NCBI RefSeq assembly: GCF_009755275.1
Contig: NZ_WQLA01000001.1
Coordinates: forward strand, 1 to 64,000
Direction: 5' to 3'
Length of the DNA stretch: 64,000 nt
Origin: Mucilaginibacter aquatilis
GTDB lineage: Bacteria > Bacteroidota > Bacteroidia > Sphingobacteriales > Sphingobacteriaceae
Shown here: one piece after another, positions 32,563-41,885 of the stretch
Layout of the letters: every line of letters starts with the position of its first letter
How positions within the stretch are numbered: the stretch's first letter is position 1
Notes under the pieces: model-generated
Told to the model about the DNA's origin: nothing
Database searches by the model: none
What the model saw: only the letters and a program-made list of their open reading frames with translations
Translations under genes and position numbers: made by a program

Positions 32563-34439
32563 GCACACAGCGCGAATCATTAAGTAACGTACACGGTACT
32601 GTAGATACTCAGGGTAAAACGGGCTGGCGTAAAATAGCTGCATTTATTGGTCCGGCGTATTTAATCAGCGTGGGCTACATGGACCCCGGTAACTGGGCTA
32701 CAGATTTACAAGCAGGCAGCCAGTTTGGCTATAAGCTGGTATGGGTGCTGCTGATGTCAAACATGATTGCGTTACTGCTCCAATCGTTAAGTGCCCGCTT
32801 AGGCATTGTACGCGGCCTTGATATTGCACAGGCATCAAAAAACACCTACCCTCCTTTTGTAAACTTTTGTCTTTATGTACTTGCGCAAATTTCAATCATA
32901 GCATGCGACCTTGCCGAAATTATTGGCATGGCCATAGGTTTGCAGCTGCTCTTTGGCTTGCCTTTAATATGGGGCGTATCAATAACCATGTTAGATACGT
33001 TGCTGCTTTTATTCCTTTTAAATAAGGGAATGCGCCGGCTTGAAGGCTTTATTGTATCACTGATATTCATTGTCGGGGTATCATTCTTTATAGAAATGAT
33101 TATTGTTGAACCCGATTTGCCTGAACTGGCTAAAGGGTTTGTTCCATCGACGTTAAATCATGATGCCTTATATATAGCAATTGGCATTATAGGCGCAACG
33201 GTAATGCCGCATAATTTATACCTGCACTCCTCACTTGTGCAAACCCGAAAAATAGACCGCAGCGATGCGGGCATACGCAGTGCCCTTAAATTTAATCTTT
33301 GGGACACTACCATTGCACTAAACCTTGCCTTTTTGGTAAATGCAGCAATTTTAATTTTGGCCGCCAGCGCTTTCTTCCGCAATGGCTATCATGAAGTTGC
33401 CGAAATTGAAGATGCATACAAGCTGCTCACTAACATATTTGGCAACATGGCTCCTAAACTTTTTGCCATTGCCTTGATAGCCGCAGGCCAAAGTTCTACT
33501 ATTACCGGTACCCTTGCCGGACAAATAATAATGGAGGGACACCTTAACCTCCGCATTGCGCCATGGCTTCGACGTTTGCTTACACGTATGCTCGCAATAG
33601 TACCGGCGTACCTCACACTGCTTTATGCCGGCGAAAACGGTTTAGGCCGCTTGCTGGTATTAAGCCAGGTTGTGCTTAGTCTTCAGTTAGGCTTTGCAGT
33701 TATACCGCTTATCCATTTTACGTCTGACAAACGGTCGATGGGTAATTTTGCTATAAAGCCATACGTAAAAGTTTTGGCCTGGCTTATTGCGGCTGTTATT
33801 GTGGGCTTAAATGCCCGCCTGGTTATTGAAGAAATCAGCAAATGGACTACAGCTAACCCAGATTCGGCCTATCTTATACATTACATTGTAACACCGCTGG
33901 CTATTGCCATAGGCTTATTGCTCGTTTATGTATTTGTAAAGCCCTTCATCAGCAAACCGCAGCGCGATGTTGTGGTTCCGCATGGTATTGCGTCGGCCAT
34001 TCAAAATATTGACAGTATTCACTACAACCATATTGGAGTGGCAATAGATTTTTCAATGAACGATGAAGCATCTATTAAACATGCCATAATGCAGGGTGGC
34101 AAACAGGCAACTTATACGCTTATACATGTTGTAGAAACTGCCGGCGCCCGCTACCATGGCAAGCAGGTAATGGATTTTGAAACGCAGAGCGACCATGACA
34201 ACATGGAGCAGTATGTTAAGGCGTTGCAGGCACTTGGATACAAATCAGTTGCCAGCATAGGTTACGGTAGCCGGGCTAACGCCATTGCCGGAGTAGTTAA
34301 CAATGAAAAAATAGACTTTTTGGTGATGGGTTCGCACGGGCACAAAGCTGTTAAAGATTTAATTTATGGCACTACTGTTGATACGGTAAGGCACCTGGTG
34401 AACATACCCGTGCTGGTTGTTAAACAGGCCAAAAAATAA
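32559..34439 (+). CDS. mntH: Nramp divalent metal transporter fused to a UspA domain
   Basis: A 626-residue inner-membrane protein. Residues 1-460 are an Nramp-type proton-coupled Mn(II)/Fe(II) importer with the metal-site motifs MDPGNWATD in helix 1 and VMPHNLYLHS in helix 6. Residues from about 485 to the end form a cytosolic universal-stress-protein domain (HIGVAIDFSMNDEASIKHA ... GSHGHKAVKDLIYGTTVDTV) with the Gly-rich ATP-binding pattern. The fusion suggests nucleotide-sensitive control of uptake. It is translationally coupled (ATGA) to the MntR-like repressor. Confidence 0.9.
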   Translation: MSTQRESLSNVHGTVDTQGKTGWRKIAAFIGPAYLISVGYMDPGNWATDLQAGSQFGYKLVWVLLMSNMIALLLQSLSARLGIVRGLDIAQASKNTYPPFVNFCLYVLAQISIIACDLAEIIGMAIGLQLLFGLPLIWGVSITMLDTLLLLFLLNKGMRRLEGFIVSLIFIVGVSFFIEMIIVEPDLPELAKGFVPSTLNHDALYIAIGIIGATVMPHNLYLHSSLVQTRKIDRSDAGIRSALKFNLWDTTIALNLAFLVNAAILILAASAFFRNGYHEVAEIEDAYKLLTNIFGNMAPKLFAIALIAAGQSSTITGTLAGQIIMEGHLNLRIAPWLRRLLTRMLAIVPAYLTLLYAGENGLGRLLVLSQVVLSLQLGFAVIPLIHFTSDKRSMGNFAIKPYVKVLAWLIAAVIVGLNARLVIEEISKWTTANPDSAYLIHYIVTPLAIAIGLLLVYVFVKPFISKPQRDVVVPHGIASAIQNIDSIHYNHIGVAIDFSMNDEASIKHAIMQGGKQATYTLIHVVETAGARYHGKQVMDFETQSDHDNMEQYVKALQALGYKSVASIGYGSRANAIAGVVNNEKIDFLVMGSHGHKAVKDLIYGTTVDTVRHLVNIPVLVVKQAKK

Positions 34440-34465
34440 TTTGCATATTTGCAGGCTACATTGCC

Positions 34466-34915
34466 ATGAGTGAACAACTTTACATTAAAAATAAGAAAGC
34501 ATATTTTGAGTATCATATACTTGATGAATACACAGCCGGTATAAAACTGCTGGGTACCGAAATTAAGTCGATAAGGGAAGGAAAAGCTAATTTAAATGAC
34601 GCCTTTTGCACTTTCATTAATGAGCAGCTTTATGTGCGCAACTTGCACATTTCGGAGTACTCACATGGTTCATTTTATAACCACGAGGCCAAACGCGACC
34701 GTGTACTACTGCTAACAAAAAAAGAACTGAAAAAGCTTAAGACCCGTTCAGAAGAGAAGGGCCTTACCATTGTACCGCTGGCCATGTTTGTTAGCGAGCG
34801 AGGCTTTGCTAAACTAAAAATAGCGCTTGCACAAGGCAAGAAAACTTTTGATAAGCGGGAAACAATGAAAGAACGCGATACAAAAATTGAACTGAGCAGG
34901 GTAATGAAAAGGTAG
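34466..34915 (+). CDS. smpB: SsrA-binding protein
   Basis: A 149-residue tmRNA-binding protein used in trans-translation to free stalled ribosomes. It has NKKAYFEYHILDEYTAGIKLLGTEIKSIREGKANLNDAF and the C-terminal basic tail KKTFDKRETMKERDTKIELSRVMKR that reaches into the ribosomal decoding site. Complete and of standard length. It follows the Nramp gene by 26 bases. Confidence 0.96.
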   Translation: MSEQLYIKNKKAYFEYHILDEYTAGIKLLGTEIKSIREGKANLNDAFCTFINEQLYVRNLHISEYSHGSFYNHEAKRDRVLLLTKKELKKLKTRSEEKGLTIVPLAMFVSERGFAKLKIALAQGKKTFDKRETMKERDTKIELSRVMKR

Positions 34916-34979
34916 TTGCTAACAGCCACTATTTTCAGTTGTCGAGCAGAAGTTCTACAACGTAACGCCCAAAATTATC

Positions 34980-35636
34980 TTACCATGCTTTATCGCCTAC
35001 CAAAGGCACAAACCTAAAGGTATCTAACACCACCTTTTCGTAGTCATTATCGCCCACTTTAAGTATGGTAACCATTTTTTGTTCTTGCTCATTCCCTACG
35101 GGGATGACTAACAGCCCTCCTAAGTTCAACTGTCTAAGCAAAATTTCGGGCACAGTGGGTGCACCGGCGGTTACAATAATTTTATCGTATGGTGCATGTG
35201 CTTCAATCCCTTTTGAGCCATCGCCTAAAAAGAAATGCGGCCGATATCCCATGTAAGGCAGTACCTGTATAGTGCGTTCATAAAGTTTTTCCTGGCGTTC
35301 AATAGTAAACACCTCGGCGCCAAGCTCCATTAATATGCAGGTTTGGTAACCGCACCCAGTACCAATTTCAAGCACTTTTTGTCCTTTATGAATATGGAGG
35401 AGTTCTGATTGATAAGCTACTGTATATGGCTGTGATATAGTTTGACCCTCACCAATAGGGAAAGCTATATCCTTATAAGCCTGCAGCCAAAAAGTTTCAT
35501 CAAAAAAGAAATGACGCGGAACTTTGCCTATAGCCTGAAGTACCTGCTCATCTTCAATACCTTTTTTCTTGAGTACTTCAACCAGCCTTTTGCGGGCACC
35601 TTTCTCGCGGTAATTATCAATAAACTTGTACGCCAT
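34980..35636 (-). CDS. pcm: protein-L-isoaspartate O-methyltransferase
   Basis: A 218-residue SAM-dependent enzyme that repairs isoaspartyl damage in old proteins. It contains GEGQTISQPYTVAYQSELL (substrate loop), LEIGTGCGYQTCIL (SAM site) and the post-motif region YDKIIVTAGAPTVP. The ATG at 35636 is preferred over a GTG two codons upstream; a TAAATTTG box sits 9-16 bases before it. It is convergent with smpB. Confidence 0.92.
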   Translation of the reverse strand: MAYKFIDNYREKGARKRLVEVLKKKGIEDEQVLQAIGKVPRHFFFDETFWLQAYKDIAFPIGEGQTISQPYTVAYQSELLHIHKGQKVLEIGTGCGYQTCILMELGAEVFTIERQEKLYERTIQVLPYMGYRPHFFLGDGSKGIEAHAPYDKIIVTAGAPTVPEILLRQLNLGGLLVIPVGNEQEQKMVTILKVGDNDYEKVVLDTFRFVPLVGDKAW

Positions 35637-35644
35637 TTGCACTA

Positions 35645-35652
35645 CAAATTTA
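35645..35652 (-). promoter_or_regulatory. -7 element for pcm
   Basis: TAAATTTG on the minus strand, exact match, 8 bases before the pcm ATG. Confidence 0.5.
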
Positions 35653-35734
35653 AGCTAATCGGCGGTTTATCGGTTGTAGTTTTTCAATCTTAAACGCCTG
35701 TTGCGCTTAATTAATTGGTAAATAGCCAAGTATT

Positions 35735-36745
35735 TTACCACATCCTTACCGGCGAGCTTGCCGTGTAACGGTTATTTAACAAAATACCCAGCACAATTTC
35801 ATGTGTACCATTACTAACAGTGCGCAAATTTGAACTTGTAAAATCATAGGAGTAACCTAAATTGATAACCGAGCTTATATTCACCCCGGCCATTGCCGAT
35901 TTTGAATCATTATGTCGATATGCCACACCAACCCAAAGCTTATTGCTGAAAGCCAATTTACAGTTAACATCGTAATTAAGCGGAGCAGCATCTATCAATT
36001 TAAATAATACCGACGGCATGAGCGTTACGTCATCAGCCACAAAAAGCTTTACACCGCCCGTAAAAAAGTAATGTGGTACGGTTTTACCCTGGTTATAGGC
36101 CGACTTGTTGCCAAATGTTATAGTTTGCTTAATAAGCTGCTGAACCGATGCACCGGCGTAAAAATTGCCTGAGTAAGCCCATATGCCCAGGCTTAAATCA
36201 GGGCGCCACTGACTGGTATTACCATTGTAAATTGCCGGATCATCGGGGTTTTGCAGTCGCACTTCGTTTACATCAAGCGCTATACGGTTTGCCCCAACCG
36301 AAACTCCGGCAGCCAGGTTAAGCCGCCCTGTAATGCCTATATGATAGGCATAAGTGCCGCTAACAATTGTTTGGGTTAAGGGCCCTGCCCTGTCACTTAT
36401 AACCGTTGCACCTACGCCATGATGCGCCGGAGCAGAAATATAGTCGCGGTTTGCCTGTCGCCCTAAAGGGTTTGATGTTGCGGCGGACATGCTGGTAGCA
36501 TCATTATAAATAAAGTTTTGGCCTAAAGAGGCATTTATTGATAAATAGCTGGTAACAGGAGCTCCATTTAGTCCGGTCCATTGGCTTCGGTAACCTGCCT
36601 TAAAATCAGTATAATTTTCAATGCCCGATAACGCCGGATTAAGCAAATACTGGTTAAATACATACTGCGTATATTGTGGTTTTTGTTGGGCAAGTAGTGT
36701 TGTGCAACAAAGCCAGAACGTGAATGAGGTAAGAATTTTTTTCAT
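35735..36745 (-). CDS. PorP/SprF-family outer-membrane protein of type IX secretion
   Basis: A 336-residue outer-membrane beta-barrel with a signal peptide (MKKILTSFTFWLCCTTLLAQ) and the family opening QKPQYTQYVFNQYLLNPALSGIENYTDFKAGYRSQWTGLNGAP. PorP/SprF proteins attach or help secrete CHU-type cargo delivered by the type IX system. It follows the 1207-residue cargo gene by 5 bases, the standard cargo-then-SprF arrangement. The C-terminal barrel ends VLGILLNNRYTASSPVRMW. Confidence 0.92.
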   Translation of the reverse strand: MKKILTSFTFWLCCTTLLAQQKPQYTQYVFNQYLLNPALSGIENYTDFKAGYRSQWTGLNGAPVTSYLSINASLGQNFIYNDATSMSAATSNPLGRQANRDYISAPAHHGVGATVISDRAGPLTQTIVSGTYAYHIGITGRLNLAAGVSVGANRIALDVNEVRLQNPDDPAIYNGNTSQWRPDLSLGIWAYSGNFYAGASVQQLIKQTITFGNKSAYNQGKTVPHYFFTGGVKLFVADDVTLMPSVLFKLIDAAPLNYDVNCKLAFSNKLWVGVAYRHNDSKSAMAGVNISSVINLGYSYDFTSSNLRTVSNGTHEIVLGILLNNRYTASSPVRMW

Positions 36746-36750
36746 TTTAC

Positions 36751-39700
36751 TTACCTGATAATGGTTAAAGGCCCTGATTGCGCCGGTTTGCCGTTTTTTA
36801 AATCAATCAAATAATAATAAGTACCGGCAGGCAGGTCGGCACCGCGGTAACGCCCATCCCAGGGAATGGGATAACCTATTGAATTAAACACCTTTTCGCC
36901 GTTACGGTTAAATACTTCTACAGTAGCTTTAGGATAATCACTCATAAATGGTATCATCCAGGTATCATTGCGCCCATCGCCGTTGGGTGTAAATGTGTTG
37001 TAAGCAATTGGTTGCTGCAGTACCTTCACAGTAAATATAGCGGAGGCTGTGCATCCGTCCTCAGATTCAACGGTGAGCATGTAATTCGTATCGGTACTGG
37101 GTGATGCGGTAGGACTATCGGCGTTGTAATTGCTTAAGCCCTGCTTGGGCGTCCAGGTGTATTTTATGCGCGCCCGATTGAGCGATAGCACCTGTGGCTG
37201 CAAGGTCACACCCTCTCCCTCACGAACTGTATAATTACGTTTACCGTTAATTACTGGTGTTGGATTTACCACTACCGTAATATCATCCTCATAAACGCAA
37301 CCTGTGCTGTTTAAAGTAAATACATAGTGAATGGTATGTGTACCGGGGCTTGCTTTTTTAGGGTCAAATAAACCACTTGACGCGTTGGTTATACCGGCAC
37401 CGGTAAAGGCAGGCGTACCCAAACCAGTAAAGGCACCCTCGTTGGTTTCAAGATTAAAAGCCGTTGCTTCCTGGCAAGTGATGTAGTTTTTTTTGGCAAT
37501 GGTTACCACCGGGTTTGCCTTAATCTTAACATCATCTAAAAAGATATCCTGGCAGTCGGTTGAGCTCCCTGTGTATACTACAATCCTTATCTTATAATCT
37601 TTGGTTACGGTTGATAGTCCGTAATTGTGCTTGAACAGCTTATCGGCAGGAATGGTGTTGCTTGCAGCGTCGTAGGTTATAAAATCATTAGGATGATTGA
37701 TGTAATCATAATGCACATCATAACGTATAATGCTACCGCCTGATACATATGATTGATTTTCGATGACAAGCGTTTCGCTGCTGCAAATTTCCTTATTAGC
37801 AATGTTAAATATTGCCTTAGGCCTTATACCATTCAGTGTAAATTGTTTGGGCTCGGTTACGTTTACACAGCCATCTTTTGAGGCTACCTTGAGTTTTACC
37901 ATGTAAACGCCGGGTGCACTGTATTGATGCAGGCCATCTTTGGTAAAGGTTTTAGCTGATCCATCGCCAAAATCCCACTCATAGGTAAACAGGCTTTCGC
38001 TACCATCAGCAATAGTTGTTTTGTTTTCAAACTTAACCATATCAAGCTGGCAGGCATCAGGCAGTACAAAATCAACCACCGGTGAGGGGTTAATTTTTAT
38101 CACCTTTGAGAAAACTTCACTAGCGCATCCGGTAACTGAGGTTACAATTAATTTTACGGTATATAGGCCCGCAGCAGTGTAGGTATGAGATGAGCTTTGT
38201 GCAGTTGAAAAATTGGGGTTGGACGTGGTACTGTTCACATCTCCGAAATCCCAGGCCCATTGAATAATTTTTCCGTCAGCCGATGTGGACTTGTCCTGAA
38301 AAGTAACTGCCTGCATTTGACAGTTTGGAAGCACTGCCTCAAACTTAGCCTGCGGCAAAGCATTAATGTGAACTTTGCCCTCCTTTACGTCAGAGTTGCA
38401 TCCGTTTTCGTTTACAGTGATGAGTGTAACCTTATAATCGCCCGGCACGGTGTAGGTATGCGACGGATTTTGCTCGATTGATATATTGGGGTTTGTACTT
38501 GAACTGTGCGGATCGCCAAAATTCCATAACCAGGCTGTTATCAAACTACCTTTAGCGTCTGTTGAGTCAACAAATTGTGTAGTAGAACCAAGGCAGTTAT
38601 TGGTTGATGTACCAAATTTAGCTTCGGGGTAATCAGCTATGTTATAATTGAATTCAATATCGCGTGTTGGCCCGCACCCGCTTGTTGAGCCTTGATTAGG
38701 TATAGTAGCAATTATGCCGTAGTAACCCGCGGTTTTCTTTAAGATGCCGTTATAGCGGTAAACGTATAATGTGGTACCGTCGGCAGCAAGGCGTGTTGCG
38801 GCATATTGGGGCGATTGATTGGTAACCGTTGCGCCATCGCTAAAGCGCCACGTGATGAAACTTAATGATTGAAACGGCACCACCAACTGAACGCTGTAAT
38901 TTACGTTTGCGCAGCCATTAGCTAATGATGAAGCAGATACTCCCGGCACTCCAAGATCGATGTACTCATTTAAATTTTGCAGGTTGATACCCGCTGCATA
39001 GCCGTAAGATTCGGCCGAGCCAAAGCCATAGGCAATTGCATTGAACGTGCTACCGGCCGACAAGCTATGTTTTCCAAAGCCAACGTTTATTTGTGCATAA
39101 CTATACGTGGCATCATTAGGCATGGCACTAAAACCGGCATAAGCCTGTCCATCAATTTTAAAAGTTGATACGGCGTTGGTTGGAATTACAACATTAATAA
39201 AGCTTTTATTTGGTCTTATGGCTGCCTCGCTCGGAGAATACACTGTGACCTGCCTTAAGCCCTGCTCAATAGGCGGGAGAAAGATCATTTCGGGATCACC
39301 TATATCGTTATTGTTTGATGAGCAGTTTATTGTTTCGTTTTGTGATGGGGTGTATTGTACTAATTGTATGGGTTTATCAGCCTTTATAACAACAGGAGTT
39401 TGTGTTTTAAATTCGTAATAGCCGTTGGCCGGTGTTGGAATGGGTGCTCCATCTTTGGTTGCTTTTGTACCAGGATCGCTGAATATAACCCTGAAAATAT
39501 CGTAGTTACGTTCTTTAAGGGGAACAGCGTAGTAATTTTTGCCCCAGGTTTCTGTAGGATATACTTGCTGAAAAAGATTATCAGATGTAGCACTGATGTT
39601 ACCTGTATTGAGGTTTCCGTTACAACCAATGCCAATCTTGCTGCTGCCCGAAAACACCACGATTTTTTTGCACAATGTTGTACCCGATGAAACTGAGCGT

Positions 39701-40374
39701 ATAGAAGTCCCTGTTAAATCGCTGCTTGACAGGCCTTGATAAACCTCTCCTTTATTTAGCAGCACCTGAAATTTAACCCCTGCCGGCCGGCCGCTTATTA
39801 ACGCTGCTTTAGGAGTAATTTCAACTGTTGTTGCATCTTCGGTAGCGATTACGTTAAATGCCGAATAAGATGGCTTAATCTCCTCAGAATTATTACCTCC
39901 TGAGATATTGGAGTTTGATACCTGGGTATAATTAATAGAAAAATACTCCTTACCCATGCTGTTCACCGGCAACAACAACGTTGCCCCCGATACACTTCCT
40001 CTGTATATATGTGCAAACGCTGATATAGGATAGCCTGAGACAATGTGAATACCTTTGCGTAACGTGCTATCATTGGTGCTCTCTACCAAAAAAGCGCTTG
40101 CAGGTATAGCAATAGTTTGCGGCTCATTGGCAGTAAGGGTAAAATTAATTGGTGCAAAAGAGTTATCGGCAATGCTGACGATACCTGATGTGTTTATGGT
40201 TGATACCAGATACAGGTTCATCCGGCTGGGCCTGTCTCCTGTGGCGCCATCAACATGATCCATCCATGCTGTATAAAATTCCGTTCCTTTATTGCTTTGA
40301 GCAAACGCAGTTAAGCAACTGCACAGGCACGCGCAAAAAAACAGCCATAAACAAACACGCTTTTTCAAAATCAA
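36751..40374 (-). CDS. large secreted PKD-repeat protein with IgGFc-like N-terminus and CHU/gliding C-terminal sorting domain
   Basis: A 1207-residue type IX secretion cargo. A signal peptide (KKRVCLWLFFCACLCSCLTAFAQ) is followed by an IgGFc-binding-like region (about 27-480; KGTEFYTAWMD, HIVSGYPISAFAHIYRG). At least three PKD domains carry WNFGD or WDFGD (near residues 615, 706, 797), then further beta-sandwich repeats, and a class B CHU C-terminal signal (NTFTPNGDGRNDTWMIPF to the end, about 1123-1207). No ATG fits: after an in-frame stop only TTG codons at 40374 and 40368 are possible. It is likely a cell-surface adhesin or glycan-binding protein, paired with the SprF gene 5 bases downstream. 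Confidence 0.88.
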   Translation of the reverse strand: MILKKRVCLWLFFCACLCSCLTAFAQSNKGTEFYTAWMDHVDGATGDRPSRMNLYLVSTINTSGIVSIADNSFAPINFTLTANEPQTIAIPASAFLVESTNDSTLRKGIHIVSGYPISAFAHIYRGSVSGATLLLPVNSMGKEYFSINYTQVSNSNISGGNNSEEIKPSYSAFNVIATEDATTVEITPKAALISGRPAGVKFQVLLNKGEVYQGLSSSDLTGTSIRSVSSGTTLCKKIVVFSGSSKIGIGCNGNLNTGNISATSDNLFQQVYPTETWGKNYYAVPLKERNYDIFRVIFSDPGTKATKDGAPIPTPANGYYEFKTQTPVVIKADKPIQLVQYTPSQNETINCSSNNNDIGDPEMIFLPPIEQGLRQVTVYSPSEAAIRPNKSFINVVIPTNAVSTFKIDGQAYAGFSAMPNDATYSYAQINVGFGKHSLSAGSTFNAIAYGFGSAESYGYAAGINLQNLNEYIDLGVPGVSASSLANGCANVNYSVQLVVPFQSLSFITWRFSDGATVTNQSPQYAATRLAADGTTLYVYRYNGILKKTAGYYGIIATIPNQGSTSGCGPTRDIEFNYNIADYPEAKFGTSTNNCLGSTTQFVDSTDAKGSLITAWLWNFGDPHSSSTNPNISIEQNPSHTYTVPGDYKVTLITVNENGCNSDVKEGKVHINALPQAKFEAVLPNCQMQAVTFQDKSTSADGKIIQWAWDFGDVNSTTSNPNFSTAQSSSHTYTAAGLYTVKLIVTSVTGCASEVFSKVIKINPSPVVDFVLPDACQLDMVKFENKTTIADGSESLFTYEWDFGDGSAKTFTKDGLHQYSAPGVYMVKLKVASKDGCVNVTEPKQFTLNGIRPKAIFNIANKEICSSETLVIENQSYVSGGSIIRYDVHYDYINHPNDFITYDAASNTIPADKLFKHNYGLSTVTKDYKIRIVVYTGSSTDCQDIFLDDVKIKANPVVTIAKKNYITCQEATAFNLETNEGAFTGLGTPAFTGAGITNASSGLFDPKKASPGTHTIHYVFTLNSTGCVYEDDITVVVNPTPVINGKRNYTVREGEGVTLQPQVLSLNRARIKYTWTPKQGLSNYNADSPTASPSTDTNYMLTVESEDGCTASAIFTVKVLQQPIAYNTFTPNGDGRNDTWMIPFMSDYPKATVEVFNRNGEKVFNSIGYPIPWDGRYRGADLPAGTYYYLIDLKNGKPAQSGPLTIIR

Positions 40375-40583
40375 TAGCTTATAATTGGTTGGCTTTACCT
40401 AAAAAGGGATGGTTAGGAAAAGCACTGCTTAAAAATACATAAAATATTAAGCTGCAAAAATTTAGTTTGTTTTGTAAGCCCGTATGTTATCATAATACCA
40501 AACATAAATTTTAACTTATTTTAGTTACTTTATCATTTCACACTGCTTAAAACAAGCCAATTATTTTTTATTATTTTGCAGGC

Positions 40584-41855
40584 ATGAACCAACCCGACCA
40601 ACCTAAACGTGAGGCTGCCCTGGGCTTTATTTTCATAACACTGCTTATTGACATAACCGGCTTTGGCATTGTTATACCTGTGTTTCCAAAGCTTATTGAA
40701 AAGCTAATACACGGCAACTTAAGTGATGCGGCAGTTTACGGCGGCTGGCTAACATTTGCCTATTCGGTTATGCAATTTTTATTTGCACCCGTACTTGGCA
40801 ACTTGAGCGACAAATATGGCCGGCGCCCGGTGTTGTTGGGTTCCTTGCTCGGTTTTGGTATCGACTATACTTTCCTGGCCTTTGCACCAAATATTTGGTG
40901 GTTGTTTGTTGGCCGTGTTATTGCCGGCATAACAGGCGCCAGCTTTACAACAGCATCAGCCTATATTGCAGATGTAAGCACACCTGAAAAACGCGCACAA
41001 AACTTTGGTATGATAGGCGCAGCTTTTGGCTTAGGCTTTATTATAGGCCCGGTATTAGGCGGCATTTTAGGAAATTACAGCACTAAATTGCCTTTTTTGG
41101 CCGCTGCAGGCCTTGCTTTGCTAAACGCAGCTTACGGTTACTTTATACTACCTGAGTCTTTGGCAAAAGAACACCGCAGGCCTTTTGAGTGGAAACGTGC
41201 AAACCCTGTGGGTTCGTTGATGCAATTAAAAAAGTATCCTGCCATAAGCGGTCTTATAGGATCACTGATATTAATATATATTGCTGCGCATGCAGTACAA
41301 AGCACATGGTCATACTTTACTATGGAACGCTTTAAGTGGAGCGAGGCGTTGGTGGGTTATTCACTTGGTTTTGTTGGCTTATTATCAGGGCTTGTACAGG
41401 GCTTGCTGATACGTGTGACCATACCTAAACTTGGTCAAAAGAAAAGTATTGTAATTGGCTTAACCCTTTACAGCATCGGACTCTTCTTGTTCTCGTTTGC
41501 CAACCAAAGCTGGATGATGTATGCCATTTTGGTTCCATATTGCCTTGGTGGTATAGCAGGCCCTGCCCTGCAAGGACTTATCAGCGGACATGTACCTCCC
41601 AACGAGCAAGGCGAACTACAAGGCGGCTTGACCAGCTTAATGAGTGTTACCTCTATTATAGGCCCGCCGTTGATGACAACGCTGTTTGCGTACTTTACCA
41701 ATAAGAATTCGCCTATAGTTTTCCCGGGGGCACCATTTTTAATGGGTGCAGTACTTATGCTGGCAAGTACCATTTTAGCGGTACGTAGCTTCAAAAAATC
41801 AAGGGTAGTTGCTGCTGCTGATATGGCAAAGACAGATTCAAACAATTTTCATTAA
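40584..41855 (+). CDS. MFS transporter, TetA-like (copy 1)
   Basis: A 423-residue 12-helix major facilitator protein of the DHA1/TetA branch, a proton antiporter for drugs or sugars. It has the loop 2-3 motif [14 protein letters not shown], the helix 4 region [13 protein letters not shown] and the antiporter motif C in helix 5 ([16 protein letters not shown]). The Gly-Ile-Val-Ile-Pro-Val-Phe-Pro helix 1 start is typical of TetA. It is followed after 30 bases by a close paralogue, so the two arose by tandem duplication. The substrate is unknown. Confidence 0.87.
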   Translation: MNQPDQPKREAALGFIFITLLIDITGFGIVIPVFPKLIEKLIHGNLSDAAVYGGWLTFAYSVMQFLFAPVLGNLSDKYGRRPVLLGSLLGFGIDYTFLAFAPNIWWLFVGRVIAGITGASFTTASAYIADVSTPEKRAQNFGMIGAAFGLGFIIGPVLGGILGNYSTKLPFLAAAGLALLNAAYGYFILPESLAKEHRRPFEWKRANPVGSLMQLKKYPAISGLIGSLILIYIAAHAVQSTWSYFTMERFKWSEALVGYSLGFVGLLSGLVQGLLIRVTIPKLGQKKSIVIGLTLYSIGLFLFSFANQSWMMYAILVPYCLGGIAGPALQGLISGHVPPNEQGELQGGLTSLMSVTSIIGPPLMTTLFAYFTNKNSPIVFPGAPFLMGAVLMLASTILAVRSFKKSRVVAAADMAKTDSNNFH

Positions 41856-41885
41856 ATCGCTTTTTAAAAGTGATACACTAATAAC

